NCBI RefSeq assembly: GCF_021347895.1
Contig: NC_067117.1
Span: forward strand, 36,338,067-36,402,066
Source of the DNA: Acanthochromis polyacanthus
Taxonomy: Eukaryota > Chordata > Actinopteri > Pomacentridae
Direction of reading: 5' to 3'
Length of the DNA: 64,000 nt
This document shows, piece by piece, positions 47,212 to 60,841 of the stretch. Position numbers and translations under genes: made by a program. The notes under the pieces are model-generated. The model did not search any database, had not been told where the DNA came from, and saw only the letters and a list, made by a program, of their open reading frames with translations. Numbering within the stretch: the stretch's first letter is position 1; each line of letters starts with the position of its first letter.

Positions 47212-48322
47212 TAAGATAAGATAAGATAATCCTTTATTACTCCCCATGTCAGGGGAAATTTCCCATGTTACAGCATACAGTAAGAGCAACAATAAACAAC
47301 AATATAGTTATAATCATAATAATATTTACAATATGTACAAGAGATTTATGGAATAATGTAAGGTGCAAGAGAATTCAAATAGTGCAAGAACTGTGCAGAT
47401 TATGTGATAAAGGATGATGTGATAAAGTCCAGTTTATGTTAACATCAGCCAGTGATGCTGATGTTATAAAGTCTTATAGCAGATGGAATGAATGACTTGT
47501 GATAGCGCTCCTTCTTGCAGGGTGGGTGTCTCAGTCTACTGCTGAAGAAGCTACTGAAAGACTCCACAGTGTCATGCAGTGGGTGAGAGGGATTGTACAT
47601 GATGGATGTGAGCTTTGCCAACATCCTCCTCTCACCCACCTCCTCTATGGAGTCCAGGGAACAGTCCAGGACAGAACCAGCCCTCCTGACCAGTCTGTTC
47701 AGTCTCTTTCAGTCCCTTTCAGAGCTCCCTGCTCCCCAGCAGACCACTGCATAGAAAACAGCAGACGCTACCACAGAGTCATAGAATGTCCGGAGCAGAG
47801 TCCTGCACACTCCAAAGGACCTTAGTCTCCTCAGCAGGTGGAGACGACTTTGGCCCTTCTTGTGTGACCAGTCCAGTTTGTTGTTGAGGTGAACACCCAG
47901 ATATTTGTATGAGTCCACCATCTCAATGTCCAAACCCTGGATGTGCAGTCTGAGGTGTCCTCCTCCTGCAGAAGTTAATGATCATCTCCTTCGTCTTACT
48001 GGCGTTGAGCTTCAGGTGGTTTTGCTCACACCAATCGACAAAGTCAGAGATGACCGTCCTGTACTCCCACTCGTCCCCATCAGACACACACCCAACAATG
48101 GCTGTATCATCAGAGAATTTCTGGAGGTGACAGCTCCCAGAGTTGTAGTGGAAGTCTGATGTGTACAGGATGAAGAGAAAGGGAGAGAGCACTGTCCCCT
48201 GTGGGGCCCCCATGCTGCTGACCACTACATCAGACACACAGTCCTGAAGCCTCAAGTACTGTGGTCTGTTGGTGAGGTAGTCGATGGTCCAAGCAGCCAG
48301 GTGACAGTCTACTTCCCTGCCT
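47212..48322 (-). mobile_element. Rex1-related LINE, second family, 5'-truncated
   Basis: Minus-strand reverse transcriptase C-terminal half followed by a 3' UTR ending GGAGTAATAAAGGATTATC with a (TTATC)-type tail at 47212-47228. It differs clearly in sequence from the Rex1 copy at 39437. The 5' truncation is within the RT palm. Confidence 0.85.
47445..48310 (-). pseudogene. Rex1-related reverse transcriptase fragment
   Basis: It begins VDCHLAAWTIDYLTNRPQYL near 48310 and continues SSMGAPQGTVLSPFLFILYT, FSDDTAIVGCVSDGDEWEY (catalytic Asp pair retained, FADD changed to FSDD) and LNASKTKEMIINFCRR. A frameshift near 47930 leads to VDSYKYLGVHLNNKLDWS and LRRLRSFGVCRTLLRTFYDS. A last frame ends ERYHKSFIPSAIRLYN near 47445. 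Damaged by at least two frameshifts. Confidence 0.85.
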
Positions 48323-48477
48323 TGCTACACCACATTTTGTGAAAATGCCTGCTCAAACGTCCGATTTTGATTTGGGTCCGCTTATGACGAAATAAGCGGA
48401 TTTAACTCCTCCCCCTGACTGCGCCCCCCCTCCGCACTGTCCTACCAGTGTGCATTGTCCTTGGTGAGGGAGGGGGT

Positions 48478-49113
48478 TCTGGAGTGGCGGTTCCCTCACA
48501 GTGCCACTCTTCTCTCGTTTCCCAGAGCTCGGCTTCTCAGTGTGGGTGCCGGGCAGTCTCGTGCGAAGTGACCAGGCTCATGGCACCGGTAGCAGCTGTC
48601 TGGAGAGCGGCGGTGACGTAGGTGGCTCGGTCTCTCGCCCCTCTTCTTCCCCGGGCCGGCACTCAGCCATCCTTACGTGCGGCTTGAACGCGGAAGTCGT
48701 GGGGGGCCGGGACGTGAGCCTCTCTCGGCTTCTCGTAGTTCCTCGGCGGCCAGCTGTCAGAGCATCTCCCCAGCCGCCGGCAGCCAGCCGCCGGGCACCG
48801 CCGCCCGGCACCGCTACTGTGCGGAAAGCAAACACTCAGCGAGGCACTACGAGAAGCCGAGAGAGCGGAACACGTGCTCACGTCCCGGCCCCCCACGACT
48901 TCCACGTTCAAGCCACACGTCAGGATGGCTGAGTGCGGGCCCGGGGAAGAAGAGGAGTGAGAGACCGAGCTGCCTACGTTGCCGCCACTCTCCAGACGGC
49001 TGCTACCGGTGCCATGAGCCTAGTCACTTTGCACGAGACTGCCCGGCACCCGCACTGAGAAGCCGAGCTCCGGGAAACGAGAGAAGAGTGGCGCTGTGAG
49101 GGAACCGCCACTC
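48478..49113. repeat. Inverted duplication of a Gypsy gag zinc-knuckle segment
   Basis: Arms at about 48478-48758 and 48838-49113 are reverse complements with scattered differences, meeting at a GC-rich centre full of GCCGCC motifs. Each arm encodes the same knuckle in opposite directions: CYRCHEPSHFARDC on the plus strand near 49000-49045 and CYRCHEPGHFARDC on the minus strand near 48550-48595. The spacing C-x2-C-x4-H-x4-C is that of retroviral-type nucleocapsid fingers. The arms begin with GGAGTGGCGGTTCCCTCAC. Confidence 0.85.
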
Positions 49114-49138
49114 CAGAACCCCCTGGCTGGCTGCAGGC

Positions 49139-49640
49139 GGCCGGGGAGATGCTCCGGCGGCCGGCTGCCGGAGCATCTCTCCTACTAGACTTCTGCTTGT
49201 GGCGGCCCACCGTTTCGCCGCGGCGGGTTCTTGGTGTGGTGGAGCTGTCGGGGATTACGGGAGCGAACTCTCTGCTGGCCGGCTCTTTTCCTCTTGGGTT
49301 TGCTTCCAAGAGGCGGCTCAGTCCCTCGGTGACAGCTTGTCGGAGCTCCCTCAGTTCTTCCTCCATCTGCAGTCAGGCGAGCGCCATCCCACTTCTGACA
49401 CCAATGTAGCACTGAGCACGTCCTCTCCCAGAGAGGGGAGGGGGAGTGGACAGATGCGTTCATTTGCATACCTGGAAGGAGGCCCAGAAACAGCTTGTTC
49501 TGAGGAGGGCTGGTGAGAATGAATTTTTCGACCGCTGAAACTCCGAACAAAGGATGATTTTGGGCCGAACAAACTTGTTTTTGGGCTTCTGAGACCTATA
49601 TGACGTGACTGAAAAATAGCATAATATGGGACCTTTAAGC
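49139..49640 (-). mobile_element. Gypsy 5' end: LTR edge, tRNA-Leu primer site and gag start
   Basis: On the minus strand an LTR ends GCTACA at 49405, one base before the primer-binding site. A gag-like frame then starts MEEELRELRQAVTEGLSRLL at 49366 and continues LEANPRGKEPASREF into a basic, Pro/Ser-rich stretch. The gag is broken by the inverted duplication immediately downstream. The LTR's outer limit is uncertain, somewhere near 49600. All the rest of the element (pol) is missing. Confidence 0.7.
49386..49403 (-). promoter_or_regulatory. Primer-binding site complementary to tRNA-Leu
   Basis: The minus strand reads TGGTGTCAGAAGTGGGAT, 18 bases complementary to the CCA-tailed 3' end of a vertebrate tRNA-Leu. 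Its position right after the LTR edge and before the gag start is what is expected for minus-strand priming. Confidence 0.8.
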
Positions 49641-49706
49641 GACCTCTAGCGGTTGAGTAAATATCGGCACTCCGGTGTCTCAGTTAAAACGTCACCATGA
49701 ACAAAC

Positions 49707-49757
49707 TTTGACCTAACACTAACCCTAACCATAACCATAACCATAACCCTAAACCCG
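49707..49757. repeat. Interstitial telomere-like CCCTAA/CCATAA run
   Basis: Degenerate hexamers (CTAACCCTAACCATAACC). Short interstitial runs like this are common inside fish repeats; there is no chromosome end here. Confidence 0.75.
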
Positions 49758-49904
49758 TCCTGCAAAAGTGAGGGAAAAGCCGTTTCGCGAATTAAATCCC
49801 GTAATACCTTTCTGTCTCCCATAGGGGCACTAACCTAAATACGCTCTCATGGGTCGTATTCAGGAGCACGTTACATACGACCTGTGTGGTCGTATGAGTT
49901 TGAG

Positions 49905-50085
49905 GGCTTGTTGGGCAGGTCACGTACTGAGTGAACGTGGGGAGAGTGGCAGAGAGCGATGCGTGATTAGAGTCTCCTGAGAGGATAATAAGAGACTGAG
50001 GGTGAGATGTTTGCAGCTGGGACACTTCACTGTGGATGAGTTCACAGGCTTCAGCCGAGGGAAGGATGTGCACATATGTATTTTA
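49905..50085 (-). pseudogene. Rex1-type LINE endonuclease fragment
   Basis: The minus strand reads ILPSAEACELIHSEVSQLQT, SLIILSGDSNHASLSATLP (GDFN of the active site changed to GDSN) and TFTQYVTCPT. This is a short internal piece of the endonuclease domain of a Rex1-like LINE, isolated from any RT. It is not continuous with the LINE at 47212. Confidence 0.8.
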
Positions 50086-50204
50086 AATATTTGGTATTTT
50101 GAAAAAAATTTCACACATTCTTTTCTCCTAGTATTTTTTAGGTTTGGTTTCAGAACAACTGCACGTTTTAGTATTTTGTACATGAATGATTAGAAATTTG
50201 ATGG

Positions 50205-50441
50205 GCGGGGGCGGCATGGCTCAGTGGGTAGAGTGGCCGTCTTGTAACTGGAAGGTTGCCGGTTCGATCCTCGGCCCGTCGAGGTGTCCCTGAGCAAGAC
50301 ACTGAACCCCTAATTGCTCCTGGTGGGTCGTGGTTAGCACCTTGCATGGCAGCTTCCGCCATGAATGGGTGAATGTGACGTATCATGTAAAGCGCTTTGG
50401 ATAAAAGCGCTATATAAATACAACCATTTACCATTTTACAA
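50205..50441 (+). mobile_element. tRNA-derived SINE, family S2
   Basis: The head has box A-like TGGCTCAGTGGGTAGAG and box B GGTTCGATCCT. The body has GTCCCTGAGCAAGACACTGA and the tail reads GTAAAGCGCTTTGGATAAAA then GCGCTATATAAATAC, a LINE-like 3' end. This is a second SINE family, unrelated to S1, and it looks fairly intact. Confidence 0.9.
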
Positions 50442-50600
50442 AATGTCCTCCAATTCTGGAATGATCCTGTAGCTTAAAATACTGCAGTGACATTAGAAGG
50501 AGGTGCAAACCAAAGAAAAAAAAGGATTTGCATAATATGGCCTTTTTAACAATACACTGCAAGCTTGATTACATCCAGTGAGTTTTCCGTACAAGTTTAA

Positions 50601-51146
50601 CCCTTTAAGCTTCAGTCAATTCCAGCCGTTTTCAGTACAAAAAAATCGCTAATATTCTATTTTTAAATAAAAAAAATTATGAAAAATACAGGGAATATTG
50701 GACGCACATCGTGAGATGCATTTCCTTGAAAATGACCGATTCGTGGATTTTATACCGACTTCAGGACATGTTTTGGACAAAATAGTTTACTGGCTTGTGT
50801 TGTCTGGATGTAAAAGGTTGGATTATGGCCGTTTTTTGTGGAATCTTTTTTTCTGTGTGTAATAATGAACCCGGAAATGTGAGTCGCGCTGTGTGCGTTG
50901 AAGCTGTGTATAGAGAACGGATGGATGAATATTTGTTTTTGTCGGAGAAATGTGTTTTTCTCACCCGCTGTGGTAATCACATCTGAAAGTGGTTTATACC
51001 GGCGGATTCATGAGAATCTAAGCTTTCCATCGGCGTATAGTGTTTGTATAATCGGGTTTACAGCCGTCGGACATTCTTGAAATTCCTATGCAAATTAGTA
51101 GGTGTACCGCCGGCGGTACACCTACGACGCACTGAAGCGTAAAGGG
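50601..51146. mobile_element. piggyBac-type MITE (546 bp)
   Basis: Termini CCCTTTAAGCTTCAGT and its near-complement ACTGAAGCGTAAAGGG are each flanked by TTAA (50597-50600 and 51147-51150), the piggyBac target signature. It contains a 28-bp perfect palindrome near the right end. Short frames inside are not recognised as coding. Confidence 0.88.
51098..51125. repeat. 28-bp perfect palindrome
   Basis: GTAGGTGTACCGCC followed directly by its complement. It lies 21 bp inside the right terminus of the piggyBac-type MITE and could be a subterminal binding site or a fold. Confidence 0.95.
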
Positions 51147-51150
51147 TTAA

Positions 51151-54100
51151 ACAAACATGTCCAAGATGTGCATTGATATTTCAGAATTATTTTTAAACCT
51201 TTCCTCTTGTATTGTTTCAGTAGTGGTGACAAATAAAACTGCCCTGAGCAATTTATTCACACATCTGCAAAAACCCTGACATGAGCCCTCAGCCCCTTGT
51301 AATAATGAATTTCAGGCTTTAGTCTTGTTTCCGTAAGAATTACTATACAGTGTTCACCACCAAAATCCCAACAATTTCTTAAAACCGCGTGATTCCTCTA
51401 ATGGGAGATAAATTCAATTTCATTTCCACACAAGGACCTTGAAGGGTCAATTTGGAAGCTTTGGAAAGGCACCCTTGTGTTAGTGAGACAGGGGACCACA
51501 GCCACGAGGGGGGATGAATAGTTTCTTTCGTGCCTTATGTGATGGGAAAACATTGACATGAACCAACCACTGACTGCTAGGGACAAGCAATCTCCATACA
51601 CAGTATGCTAAAATAACCTTGATAGTGGAAACAGAATTTGATTTTGAAAAAAAAAAAAAATGAAGCTGCATTTTGTACAAGATTTCCATAAGGTAATAGG
51701 CTGCACGGTGAGACACAAATAGGATTGCAATTGTCCCATTAGCAAGGATGAAATCAGGCAAATGTCCTGGGTTGACTAAACACCCAGAACTGATTGAAGG
51801 GAATGTCAGAGGCATTACAGGTGTTCCCAACCAAAAGCATTAACTTTTCTGACAACAGCTGAAAAGAGGTTCTCCTGCCACACTTTAATGCATTCTGGAT
51901 GAGGAATTTCCTCAAATCAAGCAGTTAAATACCATCGACTTTGAGGAAAAGCGCATACTGTTGGGATTCATGGTCCACAATATGCTGATTAATGTCAGCG
52001 TTTTTGCATGGTTAGTATTCTGGACCAAAATGGCTTTCAAACATATTAAATATTTTCCCTTTGACTATCCTTATATTATTTTTTTACTTGTCAGACCTTA
52101 AGTAGCCTAGATCACAAAACGTCTGTTTCATAAAAATGTTATGCTCCACGTCTGTTTTCAAGACAAACAGCAAGGGGATGAGGTAATGCTATAAAGGACT
52201 TTCTTTTGTGCACACAAGTGTAAGTAGAGGCATCCATTTCCTGTGGGGAGGACAAAAAACAAACAGCCTTTCATTTGTTCATTGCTGATAAAAATTGTTT
52301 TCTTGAGCAGATTTTAAACTCACTGAAGAGGTACCAAAGTACGTCAGCATTCTCAGCAAAATCAGAGGAGTGGACACTGGCGGGCACTCCGGATTTTATG
52401 TGTTGTTGAAGACATTACACTGGAGCCTTCTAAAGTCATGGGAGCTCTGCAAAAGTATTTCTAATTGAATTTGAGAAATAAAGCAAGAGTGATTTAGCCT
52501 GACAGAAAATACAGGATAGATTTTTGACATAATGTCACTTTGTCTCAGGGCGTGTCATTTCCATTAGAAATGACTAGGAGCTTAACAGTCACTTGAAACA
52601 GAAAGAGGGAGAGAGAGTAGAAGGCGTGTGGGTGAGACAAAGCGAGATCGGAATTGAAGACTGGAGAAAAAAAGGAAATGCTTGCAGAATGCAGAGTTGT
52701 TGTTTGATCAGTCAGAAGTGAGAGCTGCCGCAGCTCTGGAATTTCATTACTCATTTGTTCTATTGTCAGTTTGATGAGTATATGATCAAAATGAAACTGT
52801 TTCTGCTTTACGTGTGTTTATGTGAGAAAACACACACTGTGATCACGATGCACACTGCAGCATCTCCCTCCAGGATTTTGTTTTGAAACAACTTGCTGCT
52901 CATGGTTTCTTGTAGTATGCAGGAATACTTACATGATTTTTCATTCTCATGGTTTCATTTTTCCTGTTATATTGATCCATTTTGTCCCATCTGGAAGCTC
53001 TGTAAATGGATTAAGCTACCACACAAACAACGAGAATGTGGTGTCCCAACATCAACGGACTGATCAATGCTAGAGACATCCTGGGTCAACATTTTCAATG
53101 CCTGTGTTTACTGAGGCAAAGTATTGGAGAAAGACGGGCTGGTAGAATAGAAGGTGCAAATTAGAATCAATACAAGAGCTATCATCATTTGCAGGGTTTA
53201 TTAATGGCTTTGCCCCGAACCGGCAAAGCGAGAAACACTCACTTGCATTTAGGCAACCAACACTCCAGCGTTTATGAAGCTGGCTTCCTATCAATCATCA
53301 CAGTCTAAGTTGCTCTCAGCAATGGTCAGACTACCTCTGCTCACTTCACCAAAACGCCCGCCACCCCCTCCCAACCCCGTCAATCTTGTAATGAATAGCA
53401 TCAATTATTTGGTCATGCTGCCAGGACATGATTTAGCAACAAATGATTCAGAATGGGTCAACGTCTAAAGACTAGCAGAAGTGGCTGTGCAGGGCATAGT
53501 TTAATTCACTTTGTTTCACTGGGTTCCTCGCTGCAGCTCAATAGAGTTTTCATGAATTTTAAAACGTATATCCTTCTGTTTGCGGGTGACAACAGCATCA
53601 GTCACACAGAATACAGCCATGAGGCAATGAGCGTTCCCTCCAACAGGTGCTGCCTATCCTCGCGGTAGTCAGGAAATTTCCCCTCGGTAAAAGTTTCCTT
53701 GCTCAGAGACTACAGAACATGTCATCTGGTACATCACACAGCACAGGAAAAACACTGTGCTTTTCGTGGCAGCTGAATTGTTTCTACAGGATGTGGCAGC
53801 TCTGAAGAATAGGGGTTCTCTTCAGTCAAATATCATGGCAGTGTAAAGCAAATGAACAAATCCATTTTGCCTACTGTCAAATAAAACCATTAAGGTCTGC
53901 AATTTTAGAGCTCAAGGAAAAGTTATTAGAGGGATTTGTTATTAATACTGAGAAAGCAGTATGATTAAAAATGTATTTGGACAAAGTGTAGTTCAATCCA
54001 AAACGTATTGACCAAAAGTAATGACATTAACCTGTAATGGATTAATGTAGGAATTTCAAAACAGTAGAACAATGGTCCGACAAACACTTTTCTTGATCCA

Positions 54101-55059
54101 TGAAAGTGTCTGATGAATTTGAATTTGGCTGTTCAACCTCAGTCTCTACACAGATTAGGCTGTGTGTGCTGGCCTAAAGGTACAGTAGTCTGCCCATGGG
54201 ATTAGTTCACTTCAACACAGCTCCCACTGGGCTAAGCCAAAGACTTGAAATGGTAGCCCTGCTTGACAAAGTCTGCTCCACAGGCCAACTAACCAAATCT
54301 AGGATTACCATATTTGTGCCCAAAAGCTCTGACGTACACTGACATGGATAGTGCAGATATTGTGGAATGATCCTCTTTCCCATTTCTTTCCTTTGCAGCA
54401 GCACAAGGTAAAAATAAATCTGTATTCCCTTGTCTGAGATTTCAGTGAACCTGCACTTCCTGCAGCAGCATAATGATGCAGGAATCTGTTAAAAGAAGTA
54501 TTTAAGGGTGAATTCACATTAGCACCAACTGTACTGCAGTTAGCACCCTAACAGTAGCACCTTACTCATTTAACAAATCATACAAGACAAATAAATCACG
54601 AAAAATTACCACAAAAAAGATGAAAGAAAGTGGACATTGATCCTTGTATTTTTCATGTTATAAGAATGCCCCTTTCATTAACGTAATGTGGAGTCAAATG
54701 CTGTTCATTTTATGTCTGACCTGTATTCCTCCATCAATTGTTCTTATATTGTGAAACTGGAAAATGTACAGTGTGTGCACTCTGCGGTGAATCCTCCACA
54801 GAATTCCTGACAAAGCTGGAAAGACTGAGCATGCATCAAACAGTTAGATCTTCATGTGTTTCATTGTGAAAGAGGAATATCTGTCTGCATGCAAATGAGG
54901 ATGCCTCTTTTTTTCTTATGCGAAAAAAGAAAACAATTCCACATATGTGTCCCTTACTATGAAGCTGCAGTCTGGGCAGAAATCATTTGAATCAATATGT
55001 AAATAAAATACTACTGAGATGTAAAAGTATTGTAGGTTGTTAGAAGCATGGCATTTTAT
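51151..55059. other. Intronic sequence, no recognised element
   Basis: Almost 4 kb without transposon termini, shared repeats or domain-bearing frames, the longest clean block in the downstream intron. If intronic enhancers of the receptor gene exist in this window, this block and 43957-45890 are the better places to look. No specific site can be named. Confidence 0.45.
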
Positions 55060-55470
55060 AACAAGAAAAGCATACAGTGAGCACAGTTCTCCACCAGGGC
55101 TGATCAGTCGTATGATTTCTGACGGATGACATCTGTAAACAATTTATGGTCTGCCGAAGTTGATTTGTAGTGGGATCGTCAACAGGCAGCTGATGTAGTG
55201 TTCATTTGTAGTCATAGTTACAGTGACACCGTGCCGCCATCTCACAATGATACAGAAATCTTTAAGAAATTCGGGGGTCCAGACTATAAGCTGCATCATT
55301 GCCAAAATCTACTCAATTGGTCCTTGGGTCATTTCTGACCTTACCTGAAAACTTAAATCAAATCTGTTAGCCCGTTTTTGAGTAATGTTGCAAATGAACA
55401 GACAGACAAACAGATAGACAAACCAACATCTATCGTGACATAACTCTGCAGCATTCCTTGGTCGAGTAAT
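55060..55470 (+). repeat. Dispersed repeat family R1, copy D
   Basis: Opens ACAAGAAAAGCATACAGTGA with CTCCACCAGGG, shares CAGGCAGCTGATGTAGTGTT, CAATGATACAGAAATCTTTA and AGACTATAAGCTGCATCATT, and ends ATTCCTTGGTCGAGTAATG. It has an extra tandem AGACAGACAAACAG stretch near the 3' end. Confidence 0.85.
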
Positions 55471-56684
55471 GTAAATATTATGTCCAGACAGCAAAGCTGG
55501 TGTTATAAATGTGATTTGTGAGCTTTATTAATACTTTGGAAGACACTGTACATGTTTAAATCCCCATTTTAAACAAGACGACTGCAAATCTGTTTTGTAC
55601 ATTAGTTAATCAAAGTTATCTTTAATACAGTGCTTAACCACAGTTTGCTTTCAGTCATAGTATTTACAGCATCATGCATACTAAACACAAATAACACATA
55701 AAAAATAAGCTGAGTGGCTTGCAGTTGATTTGCCATGTCTTCAGGAGAACATCAAAATCTCCCAGCAGAGAAGCCCGAGGCCCTCTACAAATTAAAGTTT
55801 CATGATTATCTGACTTTACTGGTGTTGTTTATACTATAAAAATTAGGTGGAATTTTGTCTGTGAGGAATGGGTGAGATGTTTTTAGCTGAGGGCGATAGC
55901 TAATGTGCCGGCATGCATTACAAAAAAATAAATAAATAAAGTTGGGGTACAGAGACAGCCTCGAGGTGAAAGGATCCAGTTCGTACGAAAAAGTTTCCCA
56001 GTTTGTAGACCTACTTGAGCTGGAAGACGGTGGCTGTAGGGGGTTTAATTGACTTTGCAACTACTGTCAGCATGCGCCTGAGCAAAGCACCGAAGCCAGA
56101 TTCTTTGCCCTTGAAGGCTGGGGAAGCAGCAGTATTACAAAAAAATATATGCATGTATCAAAATGTATGCTCCCATGGTGCTGTAAAGCCGTGGTGGTGC
56201 TTGTGTAGTTGACCAAGTGGAAATGTACTACTGGGCAGCTCCTTATGTGTAAATGTGTGAATGTCTGCATACCTGACTTTGGACAAGTCAAGTGAGTTCT
56301 TTACTACCAAAAATCTTAAATCAGCCTCTGAAAGTTTTACTGTCTGTACAGCGTTCTCGATCTTTAGACCCTGGAGTCAGATAAAGAAAAAATCCACAGG
56401 AAAATGCTGTAATGGGAAAATAAAGGAAGAGCAACATGTCACACATGAAATAGATGCGGTAAATACAGAGTACACAGAAAATAGCAGGTGTTTGGATCAG
56501 AATAACACGAACGCTGTGGATGATAGAAAGAATTTGCTCTCACTTGTGGTGTAAGCCAGTTAATGCATCAGCCACCATGATGATCCACAATGATGAGACA
56601 AAATATTATGAAAACCTCTGCCTAATGTGCTGTTAATTCTTAGCATGTTGCCAGAACAATTCTGACCCTCTGAGTCATGGACTC
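55471..56684. other. Intronic sequence, nothing recognised
   Basis: No recognised element. The frame 56261-56554 has no known motif. Confidence 0.4.
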
Positions 56685-56686
56685 TA

Positions 56687-58320
<1,634 letters not shown>

Positions 58321-58595
58321 TATAAGTGCTGTCCTGTGGCATTTTGCACAAAACTGCTAGCAGCAGATCCATTAGCAACATGTCGACTATGACAACTGAC
58401 CGTTCACTCAATGTCGAAAATGACACATTGTGGTGTCCTTATGAGAAAATCCCCATCATTCATGTCATCTGTGTGTTCATGGTGGTTTGCTTTGATGTAC
58501 ATTTGCAAACATTTACTTGTTTCCTTCTCCTCCTACAGAGTGCTTTGTGTCAGGCATAAAGACAGACTATTTTCTTTTCCTTTCGGCTTTTCCCT

Positions 58596-60783
58596 TCAGG
58601 GGTCACCACAGCGAATCAATTGCCTCCATCTAACCCTGTCTTCTGCATCCTCTTCTCTCACACCAACTACCTTCATGTCCTCTTTAACCACATCCAAAAA
58701 CCTCCTCTTTGGTTTTCCTCTAGGCCTCCTGCCTGGCAGTGGGAAACTCAGCATCCTTCTACCAATATATTCACTCTCTCTCCTCTGGACATGTCCGAAC
58801 CATCTCAGTCTGGCCTCTCTGACTTTGTCTCCAAAGCCTCTAACATGTGCTGTCCCTCTGATGTACTCATTCCTGATCCTATCCATCCTGGTCACTCCCA
58901 AAGAGAACCTCAGCATCTTCAGTTCTGCTACCTCCACCTCTGCCTCCTGTCTTTTCCTCAGGGACACTGTCTCCAGACCAAACAACATGGCTGGTCTCAC
59001 CACAGTTTTGTAAACCTTTCCTTTCATTTTAGCTGAAACTCTTCTATCACACATCACACCTGACACTTTTCTCCAGGCGTTCCAGCCTGCCTGTACACGC
59101 TTCTTCACCTCTTTTCCACACTCTCCATTGCTCTGAACTGTTGACCCTAAGTACTTAAAATCCTCCACCTTCTTGATCTCTTCTCCCTGTAACCTCACTC
59201 TTCCACTTGGGTCCCTCTCATTCACACACAGATACTCCGTCTTGCTGTGGCTAACCTTCATTCCTCTCCTTTCCAGGGCAAACCTCCACGCCTCTAGCTT
59301 CTCCTCCACCTGTTCCCTGCTTTCACTACAGATCACAATGTCATCTGAAAACATCATAGTCCATGGAGACTCCTGTCTAACCTCGTCTGTCATCCTGTCC
59401 ATCACCATAGCAAACAAGAAGGGGCTCAGAGCTGATCTCTGATGTTGTCCCACCTCCACCTTGAACTCTTCTGTTACTTCTACAGCACACCTCACCACTG
59501 TCTTACAGTCCTCATACATGTCCTGCACCACTCTAACATACTTCTCTGCCACTCCAGACGTCCTCATACAAAACCACAGTTCCTCTCTGGGCACTCTGTC
59601 ATAAGCTTTCTCCAGATCTGCAAAGACACAATGCAGCTCCTTCTGACTTTCTCTGTACTTCTCTATCAACATCCTCAAAGTAAATACTGCATCTGTTGTA
59701 CTCTTTCTTGGCATGAAACCATACTGCTGCTCACAGATGTTCACCTCTGCCCTTAGTCTAGCTTCAACTACTCTTTCCCATAGCTTCATCGTGTGGCTCA
59801 TCAGCTTTATTCCTCTGTAGTTGCCACAACTCTGCACATCTCCCTTGTTCTTAAAGATGGGCACCAGCACACTTCTCCTCCATTCCTCGGGCATCTTCTC
59901 ACTATCTAAGATCCTGTTGAACAACCCAGTCAGAAACTCTACTGCTACCTCTCCGAGACACTTCCATACCTCCACAGGTATATCATCAGGACCAAGTGCC
60001 TTTCCACTCTTCATCCTCTTCAATGCCCTCCTCACTTCATCCTTACTAATCTTTGCTACTTCCTGGTCCACAACAGTCACTTCTTCTACTCTTCGTTCTC
60101 TCTCATTTTCCTCATTCATCAACTCTTCAAAGTACTCTTTCCATCTTCCCATCACACTATTGGCACCTGTCAACACACTTCCATCCTTATCCTTTATCAC
60201 CCTAACCTGCTGCACGTCCTTCCCATCTCTGTCTCTCTGCCTTGCCAACCTATACAGGTCAGTCTCTCCCTCCTTACTGTCCAACCTAGCATACAAGTCA
60301 TCCTAAGCCCCTTGTTTGGCCTTTGCCACCTCTACTTTCACCTTACGCTGCATCTCCCTGTACTCCTGTCTACTCTCTTCAGTCCTCTCAGTGTCCCACT
60401 TCTTCTTAGCTAACCACTTTCTCTGGATCCACTCCTGCGCCTCCTCATTCCACCACCAAGTCTCCTTATCTCCTTTCCTACCAGATGACACACCAAGTAC
60501 TCTCCGACCTGTCTCCCTGATCACATTTGCTGTAGTTGTCCAGTCATCTGGAAGCACCTCCTGACCATCCAAAGCCTATCTCAACTCTTTCCTGAAAGTC
60601 ATACAACACTCTTCCTTTTTCAGCTTCCACCATTTGGTCCTCTGCTCTGCCTTTGCCCTCTTCATCTTCTTCACCACCAGGGTCATCCTACACACCACCA
60701 TCCTATGCTGTCTGGCTACACTCTGACCTACCACTACTTTGCAGTCACTGATCTCCTTCAGATTACACCGTCTACACAAGATG
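58596..60783 (-). pseudogene. RTE LINE ORF: endonuclease end and reverse transcriptase
   Basis: The endonuclease tail YILCRRCNLKEISDCKVVVG and RQHRMVVCRMTLVVKK begins near 60780. A TAG follows at about 60573. The linker with ETWWWNEEAQEWIQRK runs to a second TAG at about 60302. A 565-codon RT frame comes next: LKRMKSGKALGPDDIPVEVW, GNYRGIKLMSHTMKLWERVV, CVFADLEKAYDRVPREELW, the palm GQHQRSALSPFLFAMVMD (usually RQGSALSP) and MMFSDDIVICSESREQVEE with the catalytic Asp pair. It ends RWFGHVQRRESEYIGRRML and RWRQLIRCGDP. These RTE proteins reverse-transcribe their own RNA at nicked DNA. Two nonsense codons inactivate this copy. Confidence 0.92.
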
Positions 60784-60841
60784 TAGTTGTAGGAATTTTC
60801 CAAAGGCCTAGGATCAAACTCAGAGAAACACTCTCTCTCCA

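Noticed and set aside
49707..49757. Telomere or chromosome end
   Set aside because: Only a few degenerate units surrounded by transposon DNA; similar short runs occur at 13520 and 62630.
50215..50280. tRNA gene in the S2 repeat
   Set aside because: It is tRNA-derived but fused to a SINE body and LINE-like tail.
52545..52754. Short minus-strand frame in the clean intron block
   Set aside because: No recognisable motif, no splice context and no support from neighbouring frames.
58411..60564. Long plus-strand frames opposite the RTE reverse transcriptase
   Set aside because: They are low-complexity shadows (Ser/Leu-rich) of the minus-strand LINE coding sequence.
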